A stretch of 64,000 nt of DNA from NCBI RefSeq assembly GCF_030678875.1, contig NZ_JAUUDS010000010.1, positions 1 to 64,000 on the forward strand, read 5' to 3'. Position 1 is the first letter of the stretch. Every line of letters begins with the position of its first letter. The position numbers and the translations under genes were made by a program. Under the pieces are notes generated by a model. It had not been told where the DNA came from. It did not search any database and was given only the letters and a program-made list of their open reading frames with translations. Shown here piece by piece: positions 40,443-50,206 of the stretch. Origin of the DNA: Sphingomonas aurea (lineage in GTDB: Bacteria > Pseudomonadota > Alphaproteobacteria > Sphingomonadales > Sphingomonadaceae).

Positions 40443-40903
40443 TCCTGCTGCACATTTTGTGGCCCGTCTTCGCCTTCGTGGCGCTGATCTTCACTGTCTG
40501 GATGACGCTGCTGGTGCAGCGGCTCGACCATATGAAGAAGACGCCACCGCGGCGCGAGGATTTCGCCGACGGCACCGCCGCCAATCGCTATTTCGCGCCC
40601 GTTGCGCTGGCGGGTGACAATCTGCGCAACCTGTTCGAGACGCCGGTGCTGTTCCTGGTGCTGGTGCTGCTGCTGATGGGGACGCGGCAGGCGGGCGTCG
40701 CGCAGGTGGGGCTCGCTTGGATCTTCGTGATCCTGCGCTGCGTGCATAGCTGGATGCACATACATGGCCGCGTCCGCCCGCGATTCCGCGCATTCATCGC
40801 CTCCACCGCCGTCCTGTCGGCCATGTGGCTGGGATTCTTCGTCGATTCGATCCGTGCCGCCGCCGCGTACAACGCCGCGCTCGGGACACTGGCGCAACCC
40901 TGA
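40439..40903 (+). CDS. MAPEG family membrane protein
   Basis: A 154-aa protein with four hydrophobic helices and the MAPEG signature GDNLRNLFETPVLFLVLVL. Eukaryotic relatives are glutathione S-transferases or leukotriene synthases; bacterial ones are mostly uncharacterised. The start overlaps the kinase stop as ATGA, so it is co-translated with it. Nothing in the sequence ties it to the kinase in function. Confidence 0.85.
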   Translation: MILLHILWPVFAFVALIFTVWMTLLVQRLDHMKKTPPRREDFADGTAANRYFAPVALAGDNLRNLFETPVLFLVLVLLLMGTRQAGVAQVGLAWIFVILRCVHSWMHIHGRVRPRFRAFIASTAVLSAMWLGFFVDSIRAAAAYNAALGTLAQP

Positions 40904-40946
40904 GCCAGGCGGACGCGTTCTCGGGCGATCAGGAAAGGGATCGCCC

Positions 40947-41270
40947 ATGGCCGACACGGATGACCGCGAGCAGGTGTGGAAGGATTTCGGCGAGGCGGTC
41001 AACATGACCCCGGCCGAGCTGGAGAAGTGGCTGAAGACCGACGAGAGCCGCGAAGTCGGCACCGGCGTCGGCCACGACTTCGGCGAGCATATCCTCGACA
41101 TCCGCCACAAGAAGAAGGCGGAGCTGACCGATGAAGACTATGCGCACATGCACAAGGTCGTCGGCTATGTTCACCGCCACATGGCCCAGCACGGCCCGGC
41201 GGACGACAAGGAACATTCGCCCTGGCGCTACTCGCTGATGAACTGGGGGCACGATCCGCTGAAGCGATGA
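40947..41270 (+). CDS. DUF3140 protein
   Basis: A 107-aa, charged, helical protein matching DUF3140: VWKDFGEAVNMTPAELEKWL near the start, then GHDFGEHILDIRHKKK and HSPWRYSLMNWGHDPLK at the end. Function unknown; the domain resembles plasmid- or DNA-binding small helical proteins but no such role is proven. AGGAAAGGG precedes the ATG. Convergent with the GGDEF-EAL gene across 24 bases. Confidence 0.85.
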   Translation: MADTDDREQVWKDFGEAVNMTPAELEKWLKTDESREVGTGVGHDFGEHILDIRHKKKAELTDEDYAHMHKVVGYVHRHMAQHGPADDKEHSPWRYSLMNWGHDPLKR

Positions 41271-41294
41271 TCGCCGCGCGCCGGCGGCGTGACC

Positions 41295-43655
41295 TCAGGC
41301 CGCCTCGCGCGCGCCGCGCATTGCGAGCGCCCTGGCTTCCTCGACCACCAGCGGGCGACTGAAGAAGAAGCCCTGGATCTTCGAGCAGCCGAACTCCTGC
41401 ACCATGCGCTGCTCGGCCTCGGTTTCCACCCCCTCGGCGGTGGTGGTCATGCCCAGGCTGCGGGCGAGGGCGACGACGGCGTGGATGATCGCCACCGCCT
41501 CGCTGATGCCCTTGGCGGCGCCCTGCACGAAGCTGCGGTCGATCTTGATCGTCGAGAATTTGGTACGCGAGAGATAGCCGAGCGACGAGTAGCCGGTGCC
41601 GAAATCGTCCAGCGACAGCCGTACGCCCAGCTCCAGCACCCGCTCCAGCACCTTGGTCGCGCCCAGCCCTTCGTGCATGAACACGCTCTCGGTGACTTCC
41701 AGCTCCAGCCGCTCCGCCGGCAACCCCGAATTGGCGAGGGCGGAGGCGACGGTGGTCACGAAATGCGGATTGTGCAGCTGCTCGGGCGAGACGTTGACCG
41801 CGACGCGGATATGACCCGGCCAGCGCGCCGCCTCGTCGCAGGCGGTGCGCAGCACCCAGTCGCCGATCGGACCGATCAGCCGTGCCTCTTCGGCCAGCGG
41901 CACGAACTTGGCCGGGGAGACGTTGCCGAATTCCGCGCTGTTCCAGCGTAGCAGCGCCTCGAACCCCTTCAGCGATCCGGAGGCGGCGTCGACGACCGGC
42001 TGGTACGCCAGGTGCAGCTCGCCCTTCTCCAGCGCCTTGCGCAGCGCCTGTTCCAGCACGCGCCGTTCCTCGGCCTGCGCGTGGAGGCGGGGCTCATAGG
42101 CATGGAATACGCCACCGCCCGCATCCTTCGACTGGTAGAGGGCCAGGTCGGCCGAGCGGATCAGCGTCTCGGCGGTGTTGCCGTCGCGCGGCCCCACCGC
42201 CAGCCCGACCGAGGCGCCGATGTGCAGCGTGTGCTGGTCCATCTCATACGGGCGCGACAGCGTCTCGATGATCTGGCGGGCCAGCTGCTCGACCAGGGTC
42301 AGGTCCTGCGCGTCGCGCACGACGACGGCGAACTCGTCGCCGCCCAGCCGCCCGCACATCGCATTTTCACCCATCAGCTGCGCCAGCCGCTCGGCCACGC
42401 GGCCGAGCAGGCGGTCGCCGACCTGGTGGCCCAGCGTGTCGTTGACCGCCTTGAACCGATCCAGGTCGATCATCATGAACGCGCAGCGCCCGCGCCACTT
42501 GTCCGCCTCAACCATCGCGCGCACCAGCGTCTCGTTGATCGATAGCCGGTTGGGTAACCCGGTCAGCGTGTCGCAGCGGGCCATGCGGTTGATCTTGTCG
42601 GCCGCGCTGCGCTGCTCGGTAACGTCGGAGCCGACGCCGCGAAATCCGGAGAAGCCCCCACGATCGTCGAACCGGGGCGAGGCGGCGAGTTCCCACCACC
42701 GCTCCTCGCCATGTACGTGGACCGGCAGGCGCAGGTCGCGAAAACTCTGCCGCGACTTCAGCTTCTCGGACAGCTGGCGCAGGCCGGGCGCGAAATCGCC
42801 GGTCTGCCAGCTGGGGCCGGCGAGCACCTGCAGGAACGGCATGCCGTTGATGCTGACCGGATCGAGCCCGCAGGCGACGGCAAAGCGCGGATTGGCCTTG
42901 ACCACCCGCCGCGCCGCATCGGTTTCCCACAGCCAGTCGGCGCCCGATTCCTCGAACTCGCGCAGCAGCAGGCTGACGGTTTCGTCGCGTTCCTCCAGCG
43001 CCATCTCGGCGGCGCGGAGCGCGATCAGCGATCCTGCGCGCCCGATGCATATCGCCGCGAGCAGTAGCGAGAAGACGGTGACCCCGCCGGCCGCCGGCAG
43101 CTTGCCGTCGATCGCCAGCTCGATCGCGATCGTCCCGCCCAGCCCGACGACGAAGGCCAGGGTGGCGAGGATCAGCGGCGCCATGGTGAAGGCGGCGGCG
43201 GTCATCAGCAGGGCGAGGATGATCCCCGTTCCCGGTGCCGCGGCGACCGGCGCCAGATGACAGAGCCACAGCGGCACGGCCGACCAGGCGGCGGCGAGTG
43301 CCAGCCCCTCATAGGCGGTAACCCGGATATCGCCGAGGCTGGCGAAACCGTCCTGCCCGCGGTGCGAGCGGAGCCGGCGATAGGCCGCAACTCCCGCGAT
43401 CATCGCGGTGGCGGCACCCCAGAAGCCCAGTCGGACCAGGTCGATCCAGCGCGACAGCAGCACGATCAGCGCGGCGACCGCAATCAGGTTGGCGCCGAGC
43501 ATGAACAGGGCGAGTCGGCGACCGGCAAACAGCTGCGCCGCGCGGATGCGCCCCCACTCCACACGGTCCTGCCCCTCACGCAACGCCAGCAGATGGGCGA
43601 GGGCGATTCTGACCGGCGCGCTGGAGTTGCGATGGTTCTTCACGGCGCGGGGCAT
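41295..43655 (-). CDS. membrane GGDEF-EAL protein (cyclic-di-GMP turnover)
   Basis: A 786-aa protein with several N-terminal membrane helices (residues about 45-195), a PAS domain (about 220-345), a GGDEF domain with intact RLGGDEF (about residue 437) and an EAL domain with FEALLRW (about 566), NVSPEQL, ELEVTES, LDDFGTGYSS and AEGVETEAE all present. Both domains look catalytically competent, so the net activity cannot be predicted. It would set local c-di-GMP in response to a signal sensed by the PAS or membrane part. Confidence 0.94.
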   Translation of the reverse strand: MPRAVKNHRNSSAPVRIALAHLLALREGQDRVEWGRIRAAQLFAGRRLALFMLGANLIAVAALIVLLSRWIDLVRLGFWGAATAMIAGVAAYRRLRSHRGQDGFASLGDIRVTAYEGLALAAAWSAVPLWLCHLAPVAAAPGTGIILALLMTAAAFTMAPLILATLAFVVGLGGTIAIELAIDGKLPAAGGVTVFSLLLAAICIGRAGSLIALRAAEMALEERDETVSLLLREFEESGADWLWETDAARRVVKANPRFAVACGLDPVSINGMPFLQVLAGPSWQTGDFAPGLRQLSEKLKSRQSFRDLRLPVHVHGEERWWELAASPRFDDRGGFSGFRGVGSDVTEQRSAADKINRMARCDTLTGLPNRLSINETLVRAMVEADKWRGRCAFMMIDLDRFKAVNDTLGHQVGDRLLGRVAERLAQLMGENAMCGRLGGDEFAVVVRDAQDLTLVEQLARQIIETLSRPYEMDQHTLHIGASVGLAVGPRDGNTAETLIRSADLALYQSKDAGGGVFHAYEPRLHAQAEERRVLEQALRKALEKGELHLAYQPVVDAASGSLKGFEALLRWNSAEFGNVSPAKFVPLAEEARLIGPIGDWVLRTACDEAARWPGHIRVAVNVSPEQLHNPHFVTTVASALANSGLPAERLELEVTESVFMHEGLGATKVLERVLELGVRLSLDDFGTGYSSLGYLSRTKFSTIKIDRSFVQGAAKGISEAVAIIHAVVALARSLGMTTTAEGVETEAEQRMVQEFGCSKIQGFFFSRPLVVEEARALAMRGAREAA

Positions 43656-43667
43656 AGCACGGACTGG

Positions 43668-44306
43668 TTAGCGAGAGGTTTCCCAATCGTCCGGATCGGT
43701 GGGATCTGAAGTACAAAATCGTCCGGTTGCATGCACCGCCCGACGCAGCCGCTCGAGATCCTCGGGCGTGTCGATGTCGATCAGCTCCGCCGGGCTGGTC
43801 ACGACGTGGTGGCCCGCGCGGATCAGGTCGCGTGCCCCCCGATCGCCGGTCAGCGACAGGAGGGCGTCGAACCGGTCGCGTCCGAACAGCACCGGCGGCT
43901 TGGGCTCCCGACCGTCGCTGGATGCGACCACCGCGTCGCTTGAGTCGGCGGCGTCGAGCAGGCGGCCGATGTGCGCCGCGGTTACCCGCGGCATGTCGGC
44001 CAGCACGATCAGGACCGCCGCCGCCTCCATTTCTCGTGCGCGCGCAACGCCCAGCTTCACCGACTCGGACATGCCCAGATCCTGTTGATCGTTCTGGATC
44101 ACGGTGTAGCCGCGGGTGGAGAAATCCAGCGCGCCGCCGCCGCTTATCGCCAGCCGTGCGCGAAAGGGGATGTCTTCCAGCGCGGTGACGACGTGCAACC
44201 CGACCGGCAGGCCCAGCAGGTCCGCCCCTAGCTTGTTCTGCGGGCCGAAGCGCGCGGACCTGCCCGCCGCCAGCAGGATCAGGACACAGTCCCTAGCGGC
44301 GATCAT
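43668..44306 (-). CDS. mocA: molybdenum cofactor nucleotidyltransferase (MocA-like)
   Basis: Predicted to convert molybdopterin to its CMP form (MCD), the cofactor of aldehyde oxidoreductases. The 212-aa protein has the nucleotide-binding LAAGRSARFGPQNKL and the metal-site VLADMPRVT, with the family C-terminal IDIDTPEDL. Start ATG 44306, overlapping the end of xdhC by 14 bases. Being the last gene of a pao operon supports the MocA call over MobA. Confidence 0.87.
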   Translation of the reverse strand: MIAARDCVLILLAAGRSARFGPQNKLGADLLGLPVGLHVVTALEDIPFRARLAISGGGALDFSTRGYTVIQNDQQDLGMSESVKLGVARAREMEAAAVLIVLADMPRVTAAHIGRLLDAADSSDAVVASSDGREPKPPVLFGRDRFDALLSLTGDRGARDLIRAGHHVVTSPAELIDIDTPEDLERLRRAVHATGRFCTSDPTDPDDWETSR

Positions 44307-45216
44307 GGAACGCCCCGACCATCGCCGCGGCGATCGACAGCGCGATCTCGGATGGGCCGATCGCGCCGATGTCGATGCCGACCGGACCGTCGATCCGGTC
44401 GATCCGTTCAGGCGCGACGCCGGCCGCGGCGAGTCGCTCGCGCCGCGCCGCGTGGCTCTTGCGGCTGCCGAGCGCACCGACATAGGCGGCATCGGTCGCC
44501 AGCGCGGCGATCAGGGCAGGGTCGTCGATCTTGATGTCGTGGCTGAGCGTGACGACCGCTGTTGCCGGTCCCGGTCGCCACGCGGCGATCGCCTCGTCGG
44601 GCCAGCGATCGTCGAGCGTGGTGCCGGGGAATCGCTCCTCGGTCAGGAAGCGGGCGCGCGGGTCGATCACCACCGTGTCGATCTTCAGCTCGCGCGCCAG
44701 CCCGGCGAGCGCCTGCGCAATCTGCACCGCGCCGACGATCAGCAGCCGCCGTGGCGGATCGTAGCGATTGACGAAGACCTCGCCCGTTTCGAGCACCCGC
44801 TGGTCGGAGTGGCCGGTCGTCAGGTCGGTATGGACGGTCAGCGCGTCGCCGTTGTCACGCGCGGCGGCGATCCGGTCGAACAGCTCGGGATCGAAGCCCT
44901 CCGCCGACACCGGTTGCACCATTACCGCGATCTCGCCGCCGCAGGGCAGGCCGACTTCCCACGCGGAGGCATCGGCGACGCCGTAGCGCTTCAGCTGGAA
45001 CGGCGCGCCGGCAATCACCTCGGCGGCGGTTTGCAGGATATCGCTCTCGACGCAGCCCCCCGATACCGATCCCTCGAACCGTCCATCGGCATGGACCAGC
45101 ATGTGGCTACCCCGCGGACGCGGCGCCGAGCCCCAGGTCGACACCACGGTCGCCAGCGCCATCGGCTCCCCCTGCCACGCTCGTGCCGCCGCCAGCACGC
45201 TGTCATTCTCGGCCAT
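44293..45216 (-). CDS. paoD: XdhC/PaoD family molybdoenzyme maturation protein
   Basis: Binds and sulfurates the molybdenum cofactor and inserts it into the partner enzyme. The 307-aa protein has the XdhC N-terminal GSAPRPRGSHMLVHADG and SGGCVES motif, then a Rossmann-like C-terminal domain with ALGSRKSHAARRERL. The ATG at 45216 follows GAGGAAG; the upstream open frame is only repeat sequence. It lies in the paoABCD order known from E. coli, separated from paoC by a repeat pair. Confidence 0.9.
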   Translation of the reverse strand: MAENDSVLAAARAWQGEPMALATVVSTWGSAPRPRGSHMLVHADGRFEGSVSGGCVESDILQTAAEVIAGAPFQLKRYGVADASAWEVGLPCGGEIAVMVQPVSAEGFDPELFDRIAAARDNGDALTVHTDLTTGHSDQRVLETGEVFVNRYDPPRRLLIVGAVQIAQALAGLARELKIDTVVIDPRARFLTEERFPGTTLDDRWPDEAIAAWRPGPATAVVTLSHDIKIDDPALIAALATDAAYVGALGSRKSHAARRERLAAAGVAPERIDRIDGPVGIDIGAIGPSEIALSIAAAMVGAFHDRR

Positions 45217-45230
45217 GCATTTCTTCCTCA

Positions 45231-45359
45231 ATCCTCCCCGGCATGGGGAGGGGGACCGCGCCCGCAGGGCGGGGTGGAGGGGGTTCGCCACCGGCGTAAC
45301 GCTCGTGGCACGCCCCCTCCACCAGCTGCGCTGGTCCCCCTCCCCACGAGTGGGGAGGA
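45231..45359. repeat. inverted pair of CTCCCC-type palindromic repeats between paoC and paoD
   Basis: The left copy (about 45231-45286) reads TCCTCCCC-GGCA-TGGGGAGGGGGACC then GGGGTGGAGGGGG. The right copy (about 45309-45359) is the same motif on the other strand, with CACCAGCTGCGCTGGTCC in its middle. The pair would fold into a long hairpin in the paoC-paoD mRNA. No open reading frame of note lies between the two copies. Confidence 0.75.
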
Positions 45360-45363
45360 ATTT

Positions 45364-47598
45364 TCAAAGCGCCGGCAGTCCCGCCAGCAGCTTGTCGCAC
45401 GTCACCGGCAGGTTGCGCACCCGCACTCCGCAGGCATTGTAGATCGCGTTCACCACCGCCGGTGCCGCGCCCGAGATGCCCAGCTCGCCGATCCCCTTGG
45501 CATGAATCGGATTGGCGTGGATGTCGCGCTCGTCGAGGAAATGCACCTCCAGCTGCGGCACGTCGGCATTTACCGGGACATGATATTCGGCCAGGTCGCG
45601 GTTCACCAGCTTGCCGTTGCGCGGGTCGTGGATCAGGTCCTCGGTCAACGCGCAGCCGATGCCAAAGGTCATGCCGCCCAGGCACTGCGACCGCGCCGTC
45701 TTGGCGTTGAGCACGCGTCCCGCTGCGAACACGCCCAGCATCCGCCGCACCCGTACCTCGCCGGTGACGACGTTCACCCCGACCTCGGCGAAGTGCGCGC
45801 CGTAGCTGGCCTGGGTGAACTGCTTCTCCTGCTTGCCGGGGACGATCTCGCCCGTTGCCTCCATCCCGTCGCCGACCAGCTCGGCGATGCTGCGACGGCG
45901 ATTTCCGCCGATCGCCTCGCCGTCCTTCAGCGTCAGGTCGCCGGGATCGACCTCCATCGCCTTGGCCAACTGCTCGCGCAGCGCCTCGGCCGCCAGATAG
46001 ACCGCCGACCCGGCCGATGCCGCACCCCATGATCCGCCCGATCCGGCGGCCGGGGGATCGTTGGTGTCGCCCAGCTTCATCACGATCCGCTCGACCGGCA
46101 GACCCAGCACCTCGGCCGCGATCTGCGCCATGATCGTGTAGCTGCCGGTGCCGATATCGGTCATCGCCGACGAGACGACCGCCGTCCCGTCCGGCTTCAG
46201 CTCGATCTTGGCCGAGGATTTCTGCAACTGGTTGTTGCGGGTCGCGGCGGCGACGCCGATCCCGACCAGCCACTCGCCCTCGCGCCGGCTGCCCGGCGTC
46301 GCGTTGCGCTGATTCCAGCCGAACCGCCTGGCTCCCTCGTCGAGCGCACGGGTCAGCATCCGCGACGAGAAGGGGACGTCCTTCTCGGGATCCTTGAGCG
46401 GATCGTTGATCCGGCGCAGCTCGATCGGGTCCATCCCCATCTGCTCGGCCAGCTCGTCGATGGCGCATTCCACGCCGACCATGCCGACCGCCTCGCCCGG
46501 CGCGCGCATCGACCCGGTCAGACCCAGGTTCAGCCGCACCATGTCGTGGTTGATCCGCCGGTTCTCGCCGCAATATAGCGAGTGGCTGCCGATGCCGACC
46601 GGCTCGAAGAAGCTTTCGCCCGGCAGGTTCGCGACCAACGAGTCGTGAACGAACGAGACGATCCGCCCGTCCGCGTCGCAGCCCAGCCGGATACGCTGCT
46701 CGGTGTTCGAGCGACGGGGCGTCGCCTCGAACACCTGCTGGCGCATCATCACCGCCTTGACCGGGCGGCCGAGCTGCTTGGCCGCGACCGCGGCCGCCAC
46801 GCTCTCGGGGGCGATACCCAGCTTCGACCCGAACCCGCCGCCAATATAGCGGCTGATGATCCGCACCTTGGACACGGACACGCCGAGCGACTTGGCCAGC
46901 TGCGATGCATCGGATGTCGGCATCTGGTACGCACCGTAGAGCGTCAGCGCGTCATCCTCCCACATCGCAATGGAGGCGTGCGGCTCCATCGCCGCCGAGT
47001 TCTGACTGGGGGTGACATAGGTCACGTCCAGCTTCACCGGCGCCGCGTCATATGTCGTGTCGGGATCGCCCTGGCTGTAGTGTGGCGGGATCAGCCCGCG
47101 CGGCGGTGTCTCCGCCTCGTCCTTGTGCGCCTCGAAGTCGTAGGTGCCGGCCTTGTATTCATACTCGACCGGCAGGCTCAGCGCCGCCTCGCGCGCGGCT
47201 TCGTAGGTGTCGGCCAGCACGATCGCGACGATCTGGCCGAAATAATCGACCTGCTTGACGCCTTGCGTCGGCGCGCCCTCTTCGCCGCCCTGCTGTGCGT
47301 TACGGATGAAGGTGTCGAAATCGACCACGACGTCGATCACGCCGGGCACGCGCTTTGCCGCCTCGACGTCGATCGCCAGCACCTTGCCGTGCCCGATCTT
47401 CGCGCCGACCAGCACGCCGTGCACCAGCCCCGGCACCGCATATTCCGCCGCATAGGTTGCCGTGCCCGACACCTTCAGCGGGCCGTCGACCCGGTCGAGC
47501 GGGCGAGAGATCACGCCCTGCGCCCCGGTATCGAGCAGGCTCTCGGGCACCGGCTCGTTCATCGTCAGGCTGTTGGTCTTGTCGCCGAAACCGAACAT
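45364..47598 (-). CDS. paoC: aldehyde oxidoreductase molybdenum-binding subunit (PaoC-like)
   Basis: Catalytic subunit of a xanthine-oxidase family enzyme. The 744-aa protein has the molybdopterin-dehydrogenase fold with GGGFGSKLG, SMRAPGEAVGM and late GGSWGAASAG and a cofactor-base Glu in GIGELGISGAAPA. It is of PaoC length (E. coli 732 aa). The ATG at 47598 lies 4 bases from paoB. Aromatic or other aldehydes are the expected substrates by family; not testable from sequence. Confidence 0.93.
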   Translation of the reverse strand: MFGFGDKTNSLTMNEPVPESLLDTGAQGVISRPLDRVDGPLKVSGTATYAAEYAVPGLVHGVLVGAKIGHGKVLAIDVEAAKRVPGVIDVVVDFDTFIRNAQQGGEEGAPTQGVKQVDYFGQIVAIVLADTYEAAREAALSLPVEYEYKAGTYDFEAHKDEAETPPRGLIPPHYSQGDPDTTYDAAPVKLDVTYVTPSQNSAAMEPHASIAMWEDDALTLYGAYQMPTSDASQLAKSLGVSVSKVRIISRYIGGGFGSKLGIAPESVAAAVAAKQLGRPVKAVMMRQQVFEATPRRSNTEQRIRLGCDADGRIVSFVHDSLVANLPGESFFEPVGIGSHSLYCGENRRINHDMVRLNLGLTGSMRAPGEAVGMVGVECAIDELAEQMGMDPIELRRINDPLKDPEKDVPFSSRMLTRALDEGARRFGWNQRNATPGSRREGEWLVGIGVAAATRNNQLQKSSAKIELKPDGTAVVSSAMTDIGTGSYTIMAQIAAEVLGLPVERIVMKLGDTNDPPAAGSGGSWGAASAGSAVYLAAEALREQLAKAMEVDPGDLTLKDGEAIGGNRRRSIAELVGDGMEATGEIVPGKQEKQFTQASYGAHFAEVGVNVVTGEVRVRRMLGVFAAGRVLNAKTARSQCLGGMTFGIGCALTEDLIHDPRNGKLVNRDLAEYHVPVNADVPQLEVHFLDERDIHANPIHAKGIGELGISGAAPAVVNAIYNACGVRVRNLPVTCDKLLAGLPAL

Positions 47599-47602
47599 CG
47601 CC

Positions 47603-48586
47603 TTATACTCCCGTCAGTTCACGCAGCGACGCGATCAGCGTGCGCCGGGCGAGCGGAATTTTGAAATCGTTGCTGCCGAAGCCCTTGGCATTCGCCAGCA
47701 GCGCGTCGGCGGCTGCGGCGAAGCTGGCATCGCTTGCCGGCTTGCCGACGATCGCCGCCTCCACCGCCGGGTCGCGCCAGGGCATCGGCCCGAGCCCGCC
47801 GAACGCCAGCGCGGCGGAGGCGACCGTGTCGCCATCCATCGTCACCACGCCCGCGACCGACACCAGCGCGAAGGCGTAGGAGGCCCGGTCGCGCACCTTG
47901 CGATACAGATGGCGTGCGCCTTCGACCGGCACGGGCAGCTCGATCGCGGTAATCAGCTCGCCCGGCTCCAGCACCGTCTCCACCTCGGGCGTGTCGCCGG
48001 GCAGGCGATAGAGGTCGCCGATCGCGATCCGCCGCCGGTCGCCGTCCGCCTTCTGCGTCACCACCGTCGCATCCAGCGCGCGCATCGCCACCGCCATGTC
48101 CGACGGGTGGGTCGCGATGCACTTGTCCGAGGTGCCGAGCACCGCGAGGATGCGATTATAGCCGTCGATCGCCGAACAGCCGCTGCCCGGCGCCCGCTTG
48201 TTGCAGGGCATGGCGGTGTCGTAGAAATAATAGCAGCGCGTCCGCTGGAGCAGATTGCCCCCGGTCGACGCCTTGTTGCGCAACTGCCCCGACGCGCCCG
48301 CCAGCAGCGCGCGGCTCAGCACCTCGTACCGTTCGATGACGCGGGGGTCGGCGGCCAGATCGCTGTTCGGTACCAGCGCGCCGATCGTCAGCCCGCCATC
48401 CTCCCGCTCGTCGATCGTGTTCAGGGGCAGACGGCTGATATCGACCAGCCGTTCGGGCGTCTCGATCTGCAGCTTCATCAGGTCGAGCAGGTTGGTGCCG
48501 CCCGCGATGAACTTCGTGCCTGGCGCCGCGCCCTCGGCGACCGCCGCATCGGCGCTGGCGGCGCGTTCATAGGTGAACAGCTTCAT
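47603..48586 (-). CDS. paoB: aldehyde oxidoreductase FAD-binding subunit with 4Fe-4S site (PaoB-like)
   Basis: Passes electrons to the acceptor through FAD. The 327-aa protein has the FAD-binding [13 protein letters not shown] and [12 protein letters not shown] Cys-rich insert with cysteines in [13 protein letters not shown] and GSGC, plus a later [13 protein letters not shown], matches the extra 4Fe-4S cluster peculiar to PaoB-type subunits. The ATG at 48586 overlaps the paoA stop as ATGA. Confidence 0.92.
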   Translation of the reverse strand: MKLFTYERAASADAAVAEGAAPGTKFIAGGTNLLDLMKLQIETPERLVDISRLPLNTIDEREDGGLTIGALVPNSDLAADPRVIERYEVLSRALLAGASGQLRNKASTGGNLLQRTRCYYFYDTAMPCNKRAPGSGCSAIDGYNRILAVLGTSDKCIATHPSDMAVAMRALDATVVTQKADGDRRRIAIGDLYRLPGDTPEVETVLEPGELITAIELPVPVEGARHLYRKVRDRASYAFALVSVAGVVTMDGDTVASAALAFGGLGPMPWRDPAVEAAIVGKPASDASFAAAADALLANAKGFGSNDFKIPLARRTLIASLRELTGV

Positions 48587-49119
48587 GCCCCGATCTCCCG
48601 CGCGGTTTCCAGCACCGGCTCCCGGTCGTCGACCCCTGCCACCTCGCGGATCGCATCGACGATATTGGGATAGGCGGCGCAGCGGCACAGATTGCCGCTC
48701 ATCCGTTCGCCGATCTCGGCATCGTCGAGTGCCACCTCGGTCAGGTCGGCAGAGACATGGCTGGGCCAGCCCTTCTTGACCTCGTCGAGCATGCCCACCG
48801 CCGAGCAGATCTGCCCCGGCGTGCAATAGCCGCACTGATACCCATCGTGCCGGACGAACGCGTCCTGCAGCGGATGCAGGTTGCCGGGCTGACCCAGCCC
48901 CTCGATCGTCACGATCTCGTCATCCTGATGCATCACGGCAAGCGACAGGCAGGCGTTGATTCGGCGTCCGCCGACCAACATCGTGCATGCCCCGCACTGC
49001 CCATGATCGCAGCCCTTCTTCGATCCGGTCAGACCCAGATGCTCGCGCGCGAGATCGAGCAGCGTGGTGCGTACATCGACCTCCGCCTCGTATGACCTGC
49101 CGTTGATCGTCCACTTCAT
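48583..49119 (-). CDS. paoA: aldehyde oxidoreductase 2Fe-2S subunit (PaoA-like), no Tat signal
   Basis: Electron-transfer subunit with two 2Fe-2S clusters: plant-type [12 protein letters not shown] followed by a distal Cys in NACLS, and the second site [17 protein letters not shown] with SGNLCRC. The 178-aa protein starts at the ATG at 49119 directly on the first domain. E. coli PaoA carries an N-terminal Tat signal; none is present here, and the short open stretch upstream has no twin arginine, so this complex is probably cytoplasmic. Confidence 0.93.
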   Translation of the reverse strand: MKWTINGRSYEAEVDVRTTLLDLAREHLGLTGSKKGCDHGQCGACTMLVGGRRINACLSLAVMHQDDEIVTIEGLGQPGNLHPLQDAFVRHDGYQCGYCTPGQICSAVGMLDEVKKGWPSHVSADLTEVALDDAEIGERMSGNLCRCAAYPNIVDAIREVAGVDDREPVLETAREIGA

Positions 49120-49162
49120 CGCGCCGCCGCCTCGTCCAAGATCTGTTAAGCAGGAGAACGCC

Positions 49163-50206
49163 ATGTCCAACCCTCGGCTCCCGTTGCGAGTGGTTATCAC
49201 CGCCACCCTGCTGGCATCGGCCGCGGCGCCAGCGCAGGATAGCCTTGTGACCCGACTCTCCTCCCCGATCGTGATCGCCCATCGCGGCGCCAGCGGCGAA
49301 CGCCCCGAACACACGCTCGCCGCCTATGAGCTGGCGATCGACGAGGGCGCCGACGTGATCGAGCCCGACCTGGTGCCCACTAAAGACGGCGTCCTCGTTG
49401 CCCGGCACGAGAACGAGATCGGCGGCACCACCGATGTGGCCGCCCATCCGGAGTTTGCCGCTCGCCGCACCACCAAGACTATCGACGGCGAGGCGGTGAC
49501 CGGCTGGTTCACCGAGGATTTCACCCTCGCCGAGCTGAAGACGCTGCGTGCCCGCGAGCGGTTGCCCCAGCTGCGGCCCGCCAACGTGGTGTTCGATGGA
49601 CGGTTCGAGATCCCCACCCTTGCCGAGGTGATCGCACTCGCCAAACGCCGGCATGTCGGCATCTATCCCGAAACGAAGCACCCGACCTATTTCGCGTCGA
49701 TTGGCCTGCCCACCGACGCGCCGCTGGTGCGGCAGCTGCACGCCGCCGGCTGGACCACCCCGGACGCACCGGTGTTCATCCAGTCGTTCGAGGTCGCGAA
49801 CCTGAAGCATCTGAAGACGCTGACGAAACTGCGCCTGATCCAGCTGGTCGACGCGACCGGCGGTCCCGCCGACAAGGCCGTCGCCAGCTATGCCGCAATG
49901 ACCAGCGCGGCGGGGCTGAGGCAGGTCGCCACCTATGCCTGGGGCATCGGCCCGGCCAAGGCGCAGGTGACGGCGACGCTGGTCGGCGACGCGCATGCGG
50001 CCGGCCTGCGCGTCCACCCCTGGACCTTCCGCGCCGAGAACCAGTTCCTGCCGCCCCCATATCGCCGTGGCGACGATCTCGCCGCGCATGGCGACGTGGC
50101 GGGCGAAATCCATGCCGCGCTGAAGCTCGGGATCGACGGTTTCTTCACCGATTTCCCGCTAATCGGCGTACAAACCCGTGATCGCGCGGTTCCGCGGAGA
50201 GAGTAA
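49163..50206 (+). CDS. glpQ: glycerophosphodiester phosphodiesterase, periplasmic (GlpQ-like)
   Basis: Hydrolyses glycerophosphodiesters to glycerol 3-phosphate and an alcohol. The 347-aa protein has a signal peptide (to about residue 25) and the catalytic HRGASGERPEHTLAAYELAI, then EPDLVPTKDGVLVARHE with further catalytic residues. AGGAG sits 8 bases before the ATG at 49163. It is divergent from paoA across 43 bases, where both promoters would have to fit. Confidence 0.92.
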   Translation: MSNPRLPLRVVITATLLASAAAPAQDSLVTRLSSPIVIAHRGASGERPEHTLAAYELAIDEGADVIEPDLVPTKDGVLVARHENEIGGTTDVAAHPEFAARRTTKTIDGEAVTGWFTEDFTLAELKTLRARERLPQLRPANVVFDGRFEIPTLAEVIALAKRRHVGIYPETKHPTYFASIGLPTDAPLVRQLHAAGWTTPDAPVFIQSFEVANLKHLKTLTKLRLIQLVDATGGPADKAVASYAAMTSAAGLRQVATYAWGIGPAKAQVTATLVGDAHAAGLRVHPWTFRAENQFLPPPYRRGDDLAAHGDVAGEIHAALKLGIDGFFTDFPLIGVQTRDRAVPRRE

